64,000 nt of DNA from CAVXZE01 sp963766175 (GTDB taxonomy: Bacteria > Myxococcota_A > UBA9160 > UBA6930), in contig CAVXZE010000021.1 in assembly GCA_963766175.1 (NCBI GenBank), positions 496,001 through 560,000 on the forward strand, written 5' to 3'. Below are positions 23,361 through 32,403 of the stretch, piece after piece. The first letter of the stretch is position 1, and every line of letters begins with the position of its first letter. Position numbers and translations under genes: made by a program. The notes beneath the pieces are model-generated. The model did not search any database. It saw nothing but the letters and a program-made list of their open reading frames with translations, and was not told where the DNA came from.

Positions 23361-24128
23361 ATGGGAACGGCAGCAGTCAGCGGGTCGGCATCGGGGATCG
23401 GGGCGGCGGTGCGATCGCGTCTGGAGAGACAGGGCGACCGGATCATCGGGATCGACGTCCGCGATGCGGAGATCGAGATCGACCTCTCCGACAGGCGAGG
23501 ACGGGAGGACGCGATCGCCAAGGTGGAGGAGCACTGCGAGGGCCGTCTGGACCGACTCGTCCTCTCGGCCGGGCTCGGCGTCCACGTCACTCCGATATCG
23601 CAGATCGCCTCTGTCAACTACTTCGGCGCTGTCGAGTTGCTCGACGGACTGCTTCCGGCGCTGCAGCGGGGCGAGGATCCGGCCGTCGTGGTGATCTGCT
23701 CGAACTCGGCCCAGTTCATCCCTCTCGAAGACCACCCCTACACGGCGGCGTTGCTGGCCCACGACGAAGCCGGTGCACACCGTTTCCTGGAGGAATCCGG
23801 CGAGCCCTTCCTCGCCTACGCAGGCTCCAAACACGCCCTGGGCCGGGCCTTGCGACGCCGGGCGGGGGAATGGGGCCGTGCCGGGGTGCGACTGAACGGG
23901 GTGGCTCCGGGCCCCGTGCAGACACCGCTGCTGGAGGGTGGTCTCGGCGATCCCCGTTTTGGCGAGGCGATCCGCACCCTGCAGGTACCGCTCGGGCGCC
24001 GGGGAGCGCCGGACGAGATCGCAGGGCTGGTCTCGTTCCTGCTCGGGCCGGATGCGTCCTGGATCCACGGAAGCATCTACTACATCGACGGCGGGAACGA
24101 CGCAGAGGTGCGCCCGGACCGATTCTGA
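23361..24128 (+). CDS. Short-chain dehydrogenase/reductase (3-alpha-hydroxysteroid dehydrogenase-like)
   Basis: A 255-residue SDR. The cofactor site is AVSGSASGIGAAV near the N-terminus, followed by DVRDAEIEIDLSD, a short-loop arrangement like that of 3-alpha-hydroxysteroid dehydrogenase/carbonyl reductase, which lacks the usual segment between strand beta2 and beta3. The catalytic Ser is in VVVICSNSAQF (about S114-S116), Y153 and K157 in YAGSKHAL, and the late PGPVQTPLLE loop is standard. NAD(P)-linked oxidation of an alcohol or steroid is likely; the substrate is unknown. ATG 23361 follows GGAGGGAAAG. It converges on the next gene (gap 40 bases). Confidence 0.88.
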   Translation: MGTAAVSGSASGIGAAVRSRLERQGDRIIGIDVRDAEIEIDLSDRRGREDAIAKVEEHCEGRLDRLVLSAGLGVHVTPISQIASVNYFGAVELLDGLLPALQRGEDPAVVVICSNSAQFIPLEDHPYTAALLAHDEAGAHRFLEESGEPFLAYAGSKHALGRALRRRAGEWGRAGVRLNGVAPGPVQTPLLEGGLGDPRFGEAIRTLQVPLGRRGAPDEIAGLVSFLLGPDASWIHGSIYYIDGGNDAEVRPDRF

Positions 24129-24168
24129 TCGGCGGGCGCACCGCGCAATCCGGAATCGAGAGCCCGAA

Positions 24169-25257
24169 TCAGGTCGGGGAGCTCGAGACGGGTCTCTGGT
24201 GGACGAGGAGGGCCTTCTTCCCGTCGAAGAGCACTCGGACCTTGCCGACTCCCACGCTGCCCTGGACCACGCCGGTGCCGAGAGTGGGATGCGAGATACG
24301 GTCGCCGGCGCTGTAGCTTTCGGTGAGGGTGTAGTCCCGGATCGGCCGAGAGAGATCCGCCTCGACGATCGTCTCGGCGACGGCAGCCTGGGCCTTGGGC
24401 CGGGGCCTCGCCTTCGGCTTCACGATTCCCGCACGGGCCTCCCAGGCGGCGGTCAACTGGGGTGCCGCCGTGAGGACGGGGCCCTCCTCGCCGTAATCCC
24501 AGCCCGGATCTCCTTCGAGGGGAAGGGCCAGGTACAGCACCTGAACGCCGATCGACTCCTCGGCGTCGCGGGCGAGCCTCTCCATCTCTCGAATCCACGC
24601 TGCACCCTTCTGAGCCTCGCGCTTGCGGCAGAGTTCCCAATAGCGGGGACTTGCCACCAGGGCGAAGATCGGGGGCGCGTCGGAGAGAGTGCGCTCCTGC
24701 GCGGCCGCGACCTCCGACGCCAGGGATTCCCGGTTCGCAGCGGCGATGGCAGTCTGTGCAAGTCCGTCCAGGAACGCGCGCAGCGGCGTATCCCCGGTAC
24801 CGCCTCGGGTCGCGCCGGGCGCTGCAAATTTGAGCTTCGCTACCACCAGACGGTCTTCGGGACCGACGCCGAGCAGATCGATCTTGCCGACGCCCTTGTT
24901 CGGATCCGCGTCACCCAGGGAACGATCGACGCTCGCTGTCGCCATGGGAACCTGCGCAGCGAGAAGGTCGAGATTCCCGACCTGGGGAAGAGCCAGTCCC
25001 TCGCCGGAATCGCGGCCGTACTTGAGCAGGGCCAGAGAAAGGTGCTCCTCGTCCTTGTGGGCGCGACGGGTGGTGGGAGGCTTCGCCTTGACCAGAAACT
25101 TCTTCCCAGCCGCTGCACGCTTCGGCGCATTAGCCAGCTCCGTCTCATACATTTCCGCGAGCTCTTCCCCGGTCAGTGCGGCGGCGGCAGCCTTGAATCC
25201 CTTCGCCTGTCTGACCTCGTGGTTTCCCGAGAGCTCGATCATCGGATGCAATTGCAC
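24169..25257 (-). CDS. Nuclease-like protein with C-terminal CarD-like module
   Basis: A 362-residue protein of unknown function. Residues about 55-210 have the look of a PD-(D/E)xK nuclease-type core: KIDLLGVGPEDRLVVAKLKF has the D and K spacing, but the glutamate expected before the lysine (as in VVVELK) is alanine here, so activity is doubtful. The last 60 residues, RDYTLTESYSAGDRISHP, TLGTGVVQ, KVRVLFDGKKALLVHQR, form the same barrel-like module that ends the zinc-ribbon protein at 18268-18675. Between them is a linker rich in Pro, Lys and Ala. The start is GTG 25257 with GGGAGG five bases away; an ATG at 25242 is an alternative. It might be a DNA-associated protein; that is inference. 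Confidence 0.6.
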   Translation of the reverse strand: MQLHPMIELSGNHEVRQAKGFKAAAAALTGEELAEMYETELANAPKRAAAGKKFLVKAKPPTTRRAHKDEEHLSLALLKYGRDSGEGLALPQVGNLDLLAAQVPMATASVDRSLGDADPNKGVGKIDLLGVGPEDRLVVAKLKFAAPGATRGGTGDTPLRAFLDGLAQTAIAAANRESLASEVAAAQERTLSDAPPIFALVASPRYWELCRKREAQKGAAWIREMERLARDAEESIGVQVLYLALPLEGDPGWDYGEEGPVLTAAPQLTAAWEARAGIVKPKARPRPKAQAAVAETIVEADLSRPIRDYTLTESYSAGDRISHPTLGTGVVQGSVGVGKVRVLFDGKKALLVHQRPVSSSPT

Positions 25258-25373
25258 AAGAACCTCCCTTTCAGATCTCCGATGGTAAGCGAGGAGACAC
25301 TTCCTTGCCGGGAAAAGACGCGTCTACCGGCTGGGAAGAGATCCTTTATCCGCTCGCTGCCGCTGTCTGGCGT

Positions 25374-26201
25374 CTAGCGCAGCTCCGCCCGGAGCGTTTC
25401 CCCGATCTCCGGGAGATCCATCCGGTAGATGCGGCGAAGGGCTCGATCGGAGTCGCGAAGCTGGAGCAGGGTATGGAGGAAGCTCTCGAGGCTGCGCTCG
25501 CCCCGGCGACGCACCAGCAGATCGATGCTGGCGTAGGACTGCAGGTAAGCGAGGCCCACGGACTCGGCGGGAAGCGCAGCGAAGCTCGGCTGCAGCAGCG
25601 ATGGGGTGGAAATCCACACGCCGCGTCGGCTCGCCTCGGCCAGTGCAGCCCACTCGCCGGGATTGAGACGCCGTTTGCCTGTGGCGCGATTTTCGAACCA
25701 CTCCGCGACCCCCTCGTTCACCCAGGCGGGAGGTCGAAAGGAGGGGGATGCGAAATCGATGGCGGCGTGGACCAGCTCGTGGTGAAGCACCCGCGACAAA
25801 TGCGGGGTCAGCCCGACGTCACCGCGCACCCGGACGGCGCCGTGGTAGAAGCCAGCCACCGGAAAGCGAAATCGGCCTCCGAAGAGCGTGTCGAAGATGG
25901 CCGGATCGTAGACCCAGACTTCCACGTCCCGGCCCGGGCGCAGGCCCAGGAGCTGGTCGAGTCGGTCGTGGGCGCTCTCCAGCGCCGCCAGCACCTGCTT
26001 CTCGAACTGCACCGAGCCGGTCCAGCCCGAGGCCCGATCGATGTCCACATCCTGATAGAGGACGAAATGCGAGGATCGACGGGTGGCAAAGCGGCCGTCG
26101 GCGCCCCGATCCCGCGCCTCCGCCCCCCCCGGCGCCAGGATCGCAAGCGTCCAGAGGCAGGCGGCGACACCGGCCGCGATTCGAAGACCCGGCTCAGTCA
26201 T
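25374..26201 (-). CDS. Exported gluzincin-type metallopeptidase (peptidase MA-like)
   Basis: A 275-residue protein with a signal peptide (hydrophobic stretch about 8-26, likely cut after GGAEA). The zinc site is H141-E-L-V-H145 in LHHELVHAAI, with the third ligand in the downstream WVNEGVAEWFE segment (about 161-171), the HExxH plus NExxAE arrangement of gluzincins of the peptidase MA group. It probably works in the periplasm or at the envelope. I chose ATG 26201 because an excellent AGGAGGTGATC Shine-Dalgarno sequence lies at eight bases; the in-frame GTG upstream is inside that sequence. No partner gene is evident, and the substrate is unknown. Confidence 0.85.
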   Translation of the reverse strand: MTEPGLRIAAGVAACLWTLAILAPGGAEARDRGADGRFATRRSSHFVLYQDVDIDRASGWTGSVQFEKQVLAALESAHDRLDQLLGLRPGRDVEVWVYDPAIFDTLFGGRFRFPVAGFYHGAVRVRGDVGLTPHLSRVLHHELVHAAIDFASPSFRPPAWVNEGVAEWFENRATGKRRLNPGEWAALAEASRRGVWISTPSLLQPSFAALPAESVGLAYLQSYASIDLLVRRRGERSLESFLHTLLQLRDSDRALRRIYRMDLPEIGETLRAELR

Positions 26202-26322
26202 CGCGGAGATCACCTCCTCGCCGCCTGGCGTCTCGCCAGCCGACGCAGACGAGTCTAGCGATCATCTCTCACCCACTCGCTCCCCCCTCGCTCAGACCGA
26301 GCGTTGGCGATATACACACCGC

Positions 26323-26829
26323 ATGCCCCGAGAGGTACCCGGACCCTACGATCCCGCCGAGATGCGCCGCTTTCTCGATACCTTCAGCTACCGGGAGGAG
26401 GCATTCCTGGTGGACGAGGTGGTGAAGATCGATCCCGAGGCCCGGGTCATCGAGGCGCGGATGGACACCACCCGCGAGCTCCCTTTCAGCCGGCATCAGC
26501 GCGTCGATCCGGGACATCCGGCCCACGTCAACGCGGGGGAGCTGCTCCAGATCACGGGCAGCATCGGCTGCCTGCACGCCTGGTTCTTCCACGGCTGCCG
26601 CTGGGAGGACGGCTGGGCGGGCTTCGGATGCCGCATCCACCGCGCGGACTTCAAGAATCTGGCCCGGCTGGGCCCGCCGCTACAACTCGAGTCGCGGGAG
26701 ACCCGGACCCGGGTGGGTCCGAAGCGCATCGTGATGCGCTGCGAGCTCCGCTTCTGGCAGGAGGGGACCCCGGTCTATTTCGGTGACCAGACGGCCATGT
26801 TCCTCAAAGACCCCTCACTGGGGGGGTGA
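26323..26829 (+). CDS. Hot-dog-fold protein (FabZ/FabA-like)
   Basis: A 168-residue protein that matches a single hot-dog domain: the hydrophobic helix segment HVNAGELLQITGSIGCLHAW corresponds to the central helix of FabZ-type dehydratases and thioesterases, followed by beta strands ending in YFGDQTAMFLKD. The canonical FabZ histidine motif (HFPxxP) is absent, so it is more likely a thioesterase-like or non-catalytic acyl-binding relative. The start at ATG 26323 is compatible with a short leader. The last 15 bases overlap the end of the convergent membrane-anchored protein gene. Confidence 0.6.
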   Translation: MPREVPGPYDPAEMRRFLDTFSYREEAFLVDEVVKIDPEARVIEARMDTTRELPFSRHQRVDPGHPAHVNAGELLQITGSIGCLHAWFFHGCRWEDGWAGFGCRIHRADFKNLARLGPPLQLESRETRTRVGPKRIVMRCELRFWQEGTPVYFGDQTAMFLKDPSLGG

Positions 26830-27321
26830 CAGCGACTCGCGGGGGTCGAGGCGGAAGAACCAGGTGGCGGGGCCAGAGAAATTGCCCTCCGGGTCCAGGT
26901 CGTACTTGTGAATCAGCACCGCCCGCAGCTCCTGGAGAAGCTCCTCGTCGGTCACCCGCACCGCCTGCCGCTCGTAGAGCTTTCCGTCGACCCGCAGCAC
27001 CGCGCGCCCATCCGCGACCAGCTGTGCCGTCCAGGTCTTCCGGGCCCCGAAGCCCGAGGGGAGGTAGGGTTGCCCTCCGTACCCCACCACCCAGGTGGTG
27101 ATCGAGCGCGGCGCGTCCGGATTCACCTCCAGCTCGACGGTGTCGCGCTCCACGATGAAGTCCCAGTCCGTCACCGGCCCGGCGACACGCTCACCGCTCA
27201 TCGGGCCGCCGGGGACGGGCCCCAGGGGCCCATCCGCGAAACGCGCCGCAAAGACGATGCACACCGCGAGCGCCGCGATCCCCAGGATCACGAGCCCGAG
27301 CCACTTGAGAACACGAACCAT
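26815..27321 (-). CDS. Membrane-anchored protein of unknown function
   Basis: A 168-residue protein with one N-terminal transmembrane helix (VLKWLGLVILGIAALAVCIV) and a soluble domain of about 125 residues with TTWVVGYGGQPYLPSG and TWTAQLVADGRAVLRVDGKL. The domain has the feel of the nitroreductase/DUF2255-type split beta barrel (short beta strands, a KxYxxDxxx segment near the end), but I do not make a firm assignment. Start ATG 27321 gives a typical positively charged N-terminus before the helix. It converges on the hot-dog gene with 15 overlapping bases. It diverges from the alpha/beta hydrolase gene. Confidence 0.65.
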   Translation of the reverse strand: MVRVLKWLGLVILGIAALAVCIVFAARFADGPLGPVPGGPMSGERVAGPVTDWDFIVERDTVELEVNPDAPRSITTWVVGYGGQPYLPSGFGARKTWTAQLVADGRAVLRVDGKLYERQAVRVTDEELLQELRAVLIHKYDLDPEGNFSGPATWFFRLDPRESLSPPQ

Positions 27322-27404
27322 CTGGGCGCCTCCTTCCGCTGCGACGAGACCGGCATCCAGTGTAAGCTCGCTGACGTTCCGAGCCATACCCCGTGGGAGC
27401 CGAA

Positions 27405-28298
27405 ATGACCGCTTTCGAGGCCAACGGAATCGAGATCGATGCCGAGGTGTTCGGAGAGGCGAAGGGCGTCCCTCTGCTGCTGATTCGCGGGCTCGGCACC
27501 CAGCGAACCGCCTGGCCGGACGCCTTCCTGGCGGGGCTGGTGAAACGCGGGCACCGCGTCATCACCTTCGACAACCGGGACGCGGGCCTCTCGACCAAAT
27601 TCCACCGGGCGGGCTCGATCGACATCGGCGAGGCCATGGGCCGCGCGGCGCGCGGAGATCCGATCGACGCTCCCTACCGCATCGACGACATGGCCCTCGA
27701 CGTGGTGGGTCTGCTCGACGCCCTCGAGGTAAAGACCACCCACGTAGCGGGGATCTCGATGGGCGGAATGATCGCCCAGCTGCTGGCGATTCGGCACGGG
27801 GAGCGCCTGCGCAGCCTCACCTCGATCATGTCCTCCTCGGGCGCCCCGGGGCTTCCAGGACCGACCCCCGAGGCCGCCGCGGCACTGATGTCCCGCCCCG
27901 AGGACCCGGACGACCGGGAGTCGGTGATTCGGCACAGCGTAGAAACGGAGAAGGTGTTCGGGAGCCCCGGCTACCCGCCAGGGGATGCCTACCTGCGCGC
28001 TGCGGCGGAGCGAGCCTACGATCGCTGCCACTGCCCCGAAGGCATCAGTCGGCAGATGTTGGCGGTTCTGACCGGGGGAGAACGCGCCGAGCTGCTCAAG
28101 ACCATCCGCGTCCCGACCCTGGTGATCCACGGTGTCGACGATCCGCTGATCCCGGTCGAGGCCGGGATGGACACGGCCAAGCGAATTCCCGGCGCCGAGC
28201 TGCGCCTGATTCCGGGAATGGGACACGATGTGGCCCCGGGCCTGATCCCGACCCTGGTGGAGGCCATCGCCGAGCACATCGCTGCAGCGGAGCGTTAG
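27405..28298 (+). CDS. Alpha/beta-hydrolase fold enzyme
   Basis: A 297-residue alpha/beta hydrolase. The oxyanion region is VPLLLIRGLGTQRTAWPD, the strand-5 sequence is HRVITFDNRDAGLS, the nucleophile elbow is GISMGGMIAQ (GxSxG), the acid is expected in VIHGVDDPLIPVEAG, and the histidine in GMGHDVAP. This combination, with D-N-R-D-x-G, is common in the RdmC/3-oxoadipate enol-lactonase branch, so an esterase or lactonase is likely. ATG 27405 has GGAG a few bases before it. Its TAG and the TAA of the convergent DUF1295 gene share the bases TTAG (28295-28298). Confidence 0.9.
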   Translation: MTAFEANGIEIDAEVFGEAKGVPLLLIRGLGTQRTAWPDAFLAGLVKRGHRVITFDNRDAGLSTKFHRAGSIDIGEAMGRAARGDPIDAPYRIDDMALDVVGLLDALEVKTTHVAGISMGGMIAQLLAIRHGERLRSLTSIMSSSGAPGLPGPTPEAAAALMSRPEDPDDRESVIRHSVETEKVFGSPGYPPGDAYLRAAAERAYDRCHCPEGISRQMLAVLTGGERAELLKTIRVPTLVIHGVDDPLIPVEAGMDTAKRIPGAELRLIPGMGHDVAPGLIPTLVEAIAEHIAAAER

Positions 28299-29164
28299 CC
28301 GGCGGCGGGGCGACGGGGCAGGAGCGCCGAGGTTCGCTTCGCGTGCTCCGCATAGGCCGGGCGGCGTTCGATCATGCGTCGCTCGATCATGGGCAGGCTG
28401 ACGACCCGGAACATCACCGTGATGGCGATGGCGCCGACCGCAGTCCACCAGGAGATGACGCCCGCCGCCAGGGAGAAGACCAGAAGCCCCCACCAGAAGA
28501 GGATCTCTCCCAGGTAGTTGGGATGCCGGCACCACGCCCAGAGGCCGCTACGGAGGAACTCCTCGGGCGGATGGGAGCCGGTGGTGAAGCGGCGGAGCTG
28601 ACGATCCGCCGTGGCCTCGAGCCAGACTGCGAAGCCGGTGATCCCCGCGGCCACCAGGTCCAGCACCCCAAACGGCCGGACCGGCTCGGCCAGCGCCGGA
28701 AACAGTGGGAGACAGCCGAGAAAGACCACCAGGGTGGGAAACAGGTGGATGCCGAGAAGGCTCACCGCCCAATAGGCGCGACCCGTCTGCTTCTGGAGAT
28801 CCGTGTAGCGCCAGTCCTGGTGACCGAGCCCCCGCCAGCCGCGGGCCCAGTTGGTGGTGAGGCGAATGCCCCAGAAGCTCACCAGACCGAGAACCAGGCA
28901 CCCGCGCACCGCACCCACACCGGAGTCGGGCGCCGAGAGCCACCAGTAGAAGGCGATCGCGATGGGCGCGACGCTCCAGTAGGCGTCGTAGAAGCTCGAG
29001 TTCCGAAATGCCAGGCTGAAGGCAAAGATCGCGAGGGTGGCGCCCAGGTCCGCGGCAGCAGCCACGAGGATCGGGTGTTCGCCGCGTAGCGGCATGGCTA
29101 CGGCGAACGCCACGGCCCCCGCCGCCAGGTAGGCGACCGCAATCCAGCTGAAGGCGCGGATCAC
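28295..29164 (-). CDS. DUF1295 membrane protein (steroid 5-alpha-reductase / ICMT-like)
   Basis: A 289-residue integral membrane protein with about seven predicted helices. The C-terminal motif LWAWCRHPNYLGEILFWWGL is the NADPH-binding-type signature of the DUF1295/steroid 5-alpha-reductase and isoprenylcysteine methyltransferase-like superfamily. It could reduce an isoprenoid or steroid-like substrate in the membrane. The start is a GTG at 29164 that overlaps the RND stop codon (GTGA), which is a mark of translational coupling and makes it the last gene of the TetR-MFP-RND operon. Such genes are not usual pump partners, so its role here (for example membrane lipid remodelling) is open. Confidence 0.82.
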   Translation of the reverse strand: MIRAFSWIAVAYLAAGAVAFAVAMPLRGEHPILVAAAADLGATLAIFAFSLAFRNSSFYDAYWSVAPIAIAFYWWLSAPDSGVGAVRGCLVLGLVSFWGIRLTTNWARGWRGLGHQDWRYTDLQKQTGRAYWAVSLLGIHLFPTLVVFLGCLPLFPALAEPVRPFGVLDLVAAGITGFAVWLEATADRQLRRFTTGSHPPEEFLRSGLWAWCRHPNYLGEILFWWGLLVFSLAAGVISWWTAVGAIAITVMFRVVSLPMIERRMIERRPAYAEHAKRTSALLPRRPAAG

Positions 29165-32100
29165 CGCATGCCCGATCCGCCGCCGCCTTCCTGGCGCGCG
29201 ACATCGGGCCTCATCTCCACCGGCATCGCGTCCTCCAGATCGCCCCTCCGCAGCAGCCAACCGGCGGCCTGGAGCAGGTCCTCGAAAATCAGGTAGCTGA
29301 CCGGCACCATCACCAGGGTGATCAGAGTGGCGAAGATCACGCCAAAGGCAAGGGAGATTCCCATCGGGATCAGGAGCTTGGCCTGCACGCTCTGCTCCAT
29401 CAGCAGGGGAGTCAGGCCCGCGAACGTGGTGAGAGAGGTGAGAAGAATGGCGCGGAAGCGCGCCGCTCCCGCTTCGCGAATCGCGTCCTGCAGCGCGGCG
29501 CCCTTCGCGCGACACCTGTTGATGTAGTCGACCAGCACCAGGCTGTCGTTCACCACCACACCCGAGAGCGCTACCAGTCCCACCACCGACATCATGCTGA
29601 ACTTGTACTGCATGATCAGGTGCCCGCCGACCGCCCCGACCAGCCCGAAGGGGATCGCGACCATGATGATGAGCGGCTGCACGTAGGAGCGCAGCGGCAC
29701 CGCCAGCAACGCGTAGATGGCGAAGAGAGCGATGATCCATCCGCGGATCAGGCTTCCCAGCACCTCCGCCTGCTCGCGTTGCTCTCCGCCGAAGGAGATC
29801 TGCAGGCGAGGGTGAATGGCCTCGATCTCCGGGACCACCTCTCTCTTGAGGTCGGCGATGATCTCGTTGGCGTTGGCGATCCGGCCGTCTACGCCGGCGG
29901 TGACGCTGACGACGCGGCGCCGATCCTCGCGCTGGATCGACGAGAAGCCGCGGCCCAGGTTCGCGTGGGCGACACTGGTGAAGGGCACCGCGGAGCCGTC
30001 CGCGGCGCGGATGCGCATCCTCTCCAGATCGCCGAGAGAGCGGCGATCCTCCGCCGGGTAGCGCACCATGACCTTGACGTCGTCGCGGCCACGCTGGATG
30101 CGCTGGACCTCGTGGCCGTAGAAGGCCTGTCGCACCTGACCGGCGAGATCGGAGAGGGTGAGCCCGAGGGCCTCGGCCTCGGGCAGAATCTCCAGCTCGA
30201 TCTCCTGCTTGCCGCCGCGGAAGGAATCGGAGATGTCGATCACGCCCGGGTAGGCGGCGAGACCACTCTTCACCCGCTCGGCTGCCGAGGCCAGCTCTTC
30301 GAGATCCGGACCGGCGAGCTCCAGGTGAATCGGTGCGCCGGCGGTGATCAACGTCGACACGAAGCTCAGCTCCACGGCGCCCGGAATCATCCCGGTTCGT
30401 TCCCGCCAGCGCCGGGTGAGCTCCTCGACGCTGATCTCGCGCTCCTCCGAGGGGACCACCTCGATCTCGACCTCGCCCAGGTGGCTGCCGATGCCGATCG
30501 CCTCACTGAAGGCAGCGATGCTCGATGCCTGACGGCGGCGGTAGGGCTGCTCGCCTACCGCATCGAAGACGTGGGCGATCACGCTGCCCGACTCGCGCTC
30601 CGCATCGACCTCGCGGCGCACCTCCTCGGCGGAGCGGACCAGCTGGCTCACCGCCTCCGAGGTGACCTCGACGGGCGTTCCCAGCGGCATGGTCAGATAG
30701 GCGACCGCCACTTCGCCCTCCACCTCGGGTTGGAAGACGAAGCGCAGCCAGCCTCCGCCGAGAATCGCCATCGCAATCAGCAGGATCGAGACGCCGGCGG
30801 CGACGGTGAGATAGCGCCACTCGAGGAGGATCTCGAGGACGGGTCTGTAGACCTCGCGGATCCACCACTGCAGCGCGGCAGCGACGGCGCCCTGGAAGCG
30901 AAGCCAGTTCCGCGTCACGGGGTTCTTGCCCCGGGTCTCCCGCGCGCCTGCGAGGGCGAGGTGGGCAGGGAGCACGAAGAGCGACTCGATCAGGGAGAAG
31001 ATCAGACACGCGATCACGATCATGGGAATGATGCGCGTCATCCGGCCCATCGGTCCCGCCACGAACAGCATGGGGACGAAGGCCACAATGGTGGTGAGGA
31101 CACCAAAGATCACCGGCATCGCGATCCCCTGGGCGCCGGCGACCGCCCCGGCAAGTGGCTCGGCCCCCCGTGAGTGCTCGGTGTACGCGTTCTCCCCCAC
31201 CACGATGGCGTCGTCCACCACGATCCCCAGCACCACGATGAAGGCCATCAGCGAGACCAGATTGATCGACAGGCCCAGGCTCGGCATCACGAAGAGGGTG
31301 CCGAGAAACGAGAGCGGTACGCCGAGGCTCACCCAGAAGGCGAGGCGCAACCGCAGGAAGAGGGCCAGCACCAGCAGCACCAGGGCAAAGCCGTCTCGGC
31401 CGTTGCGAAGCAAGGTGTCGAGGCGCGTGCGAAGGAAGCGCGCATTCTCCTGCCAGACGGTCAGGGTCACGCCGGCGGGGAGCCTCTCTCGCGCCTGTTC
31501 GATGTAGTCCCGGACAGTCGCCGAGATCTCCAGCGCACTCTGATCGCCCACCCGGTAGACCTCCACCAGCGTGGTGGGTCGGCCGTCGAAGTGAGCGAGT
31601 TGGTCCGTCTCCTCGAAGCCATCCACCACATGGGCGACGTCCCCCAGCTGGAGCCGAGAGCCGTCCGGGTGTGAGAGCAGCACCAGCCCCTCGAACTCGC
31701 CTCCGCGGTAGGCTTGACCCTTGCTGCGGATCAGGATCTCGCCACCGGCGGTCTTGACGGAGCCCCCCGGTAGATCCAGCGAGGATCGGCGGACCGCGCG
31801 CACCACGTGGTCGAAGGTGAGGTCGTGTCGCAGGAGCGCGTCCTCCGAGACCTCGATGGCGACCTCGTAGGGACGCGTCGCCACCAGCTCTGCGTCGGTG
31901 ATCCCCGGCAGGGCGGCGATCTCGTCGCGCACCTGCTGGCCCAGGTGCTTCAGGGTCACCTCATCCACATCGCCCGAGACGGCCACGTCCAGGACCTGGA
32001 AGCGCACGCTGGCCTGGACGATCACGGGCTTCTCCGCCTCTTCGGGGAAGCTGTCGATCCCGTCGACTCGGCCGCGAATCTCGTCGAGGCGGCGGCGGAC

Positions 32101-32403
32101 GTCCTCGCCGGCCAGCAGCTCGACGCTGACCAGGCAGACTCCCTCCGCCGAGGTCGAGCTGATGCGCTTGACGCCTTGGAGGCCCTGCAGCTCCTCCTCG
32201 ATCCGGATGCAGATGCCCTCCTCGATCTCGATCGGAGCGGCGCCCGGATAGACCACGCTCACGGTGACGACATCGAGCCTGAGCTCCGGGAAGACCTCCT
32301 GCTTGATGGTGGGAATCGAGAGGAGCCCGCCCACCAGCAGCAGCATCATCAGCAGGTTGGCGGCGACGTGATTCCCGGCGAACCAGGCGATCGCGCGGTT
32401 CAC
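29161..32403 (-). CDS. RND-family efflux transporter (inner-membrane permease)
   Basis: A 1080-residue RND transporter of the hydrophobe/amphiphile efflux type. The N-terminus FAGNHVAANLLMMLLLVGGL is helix 1, the large loops carry the periplasmic porter domains, and the central transmembrane block (FALVLLVLALFLRLRLAFW to MTRIIPMIVIACLIFSLIES) is followed by a second copy (about 850-1040: LRGWIIALFAIYALLAVPLR and ILLTSLTTFAGLTPLL). The topology of 12 helices is typical. Helix 4 contains an acidic relay region (VVLGIVVDDAIVVGENAYTE). It exports toxic or lipophilic compounds using the proton gradient. No outer-membrane TolC is in the operon; it must use one from elsewhere. The start ATG overlaps the adaptor gene by 4 bases. 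Confidence 0.93.
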   Translation of the reverse strand: MNRAIAWFAGNHVAANLLMMLLLVGGLLSIPTIKQEVFPELRLDVVTVSVVYPGAAPIEIEEGICIRIEEELQGLQGVKRISSTSAEGVCLVSVELLAGEDVRRRLDEIRGRVDGIDSFPEEAEKPVIVQASVRFQVLDVAVSGDVDEVTLKHLGQQVRDEIAALPGITDAELVATRPYEVAIEVSEDALLRHDLTFDHVVRAVRRSSLDLPGGSVKTAGGEILIRSKGQAYRGGEFEGLVLLSHPDGSRLQLGDVAHVVDGFEETDQLAHFDGRPTTLVEVYRVGDQSALEISATVRDYIEQARERLPAGVTLTVWQENARFLRTRLDTLLRNGRDGFALVLLVLALFLRLRLAFWVSLGVPLSFLGTLFVMPSLGLSINLVSLMAFIVVLGIVVDDAIVVGENAYTEHSRGAEPLAGAVAGAQGIAMPVIFGVLTTIVAFVPMLFVAGPMGRMTRIIPMIVIACLIFSLIESLFVLPAHLALAGARETRGKNPVTRNWLRFQGAVAAALQWWIREVYRPVLEILLEWRYLTVAAGVSILLIAMAILGGGWLRFVFQPEVEGEVAVAYLTMPLGTPVEVTSEAVSQLVRSAEEVRREVDAERESGSVIAHVFDAVGEQPYRRRQASSIAAFSEAIGIGSHLGEVEIEVVPSEEREISVEELTRRWRERTGMIPGAVELSFVSTLITAGAPIHLELAGPDLEELASAAERVKSGLAAYPGVIDISDSFRGGKQEIELEILPEAEALGLTLSDLAGQVRQAFYGHEVQRIQRGRDDVKVMVRYPAEDRRSLGDLERMRIRAADGSAVPFTSVAHANLGRGFSSIQREDRRRVVSVTAGVDGRIANANEIIADLKREVVPEIEAIHPRLQISFGGEQREQAEVLGSLIRGWIIALFAIYALLAVPLRSYVQPLIIMVAIPFGLVGAVGGHLIMQYKFSMMSVVGLVALSGVVVNDSLVLVDYINRCRAKGAALQDAIREAGAARFRAILLTSLTTFAGLTPLLMEQSVQAKLLIPMGISLAFGVIFATLITLVMVPVSYLIFEDLLQAAGWLLRRGDLEDAMPVEMRPDVARQEGGGGSGMR

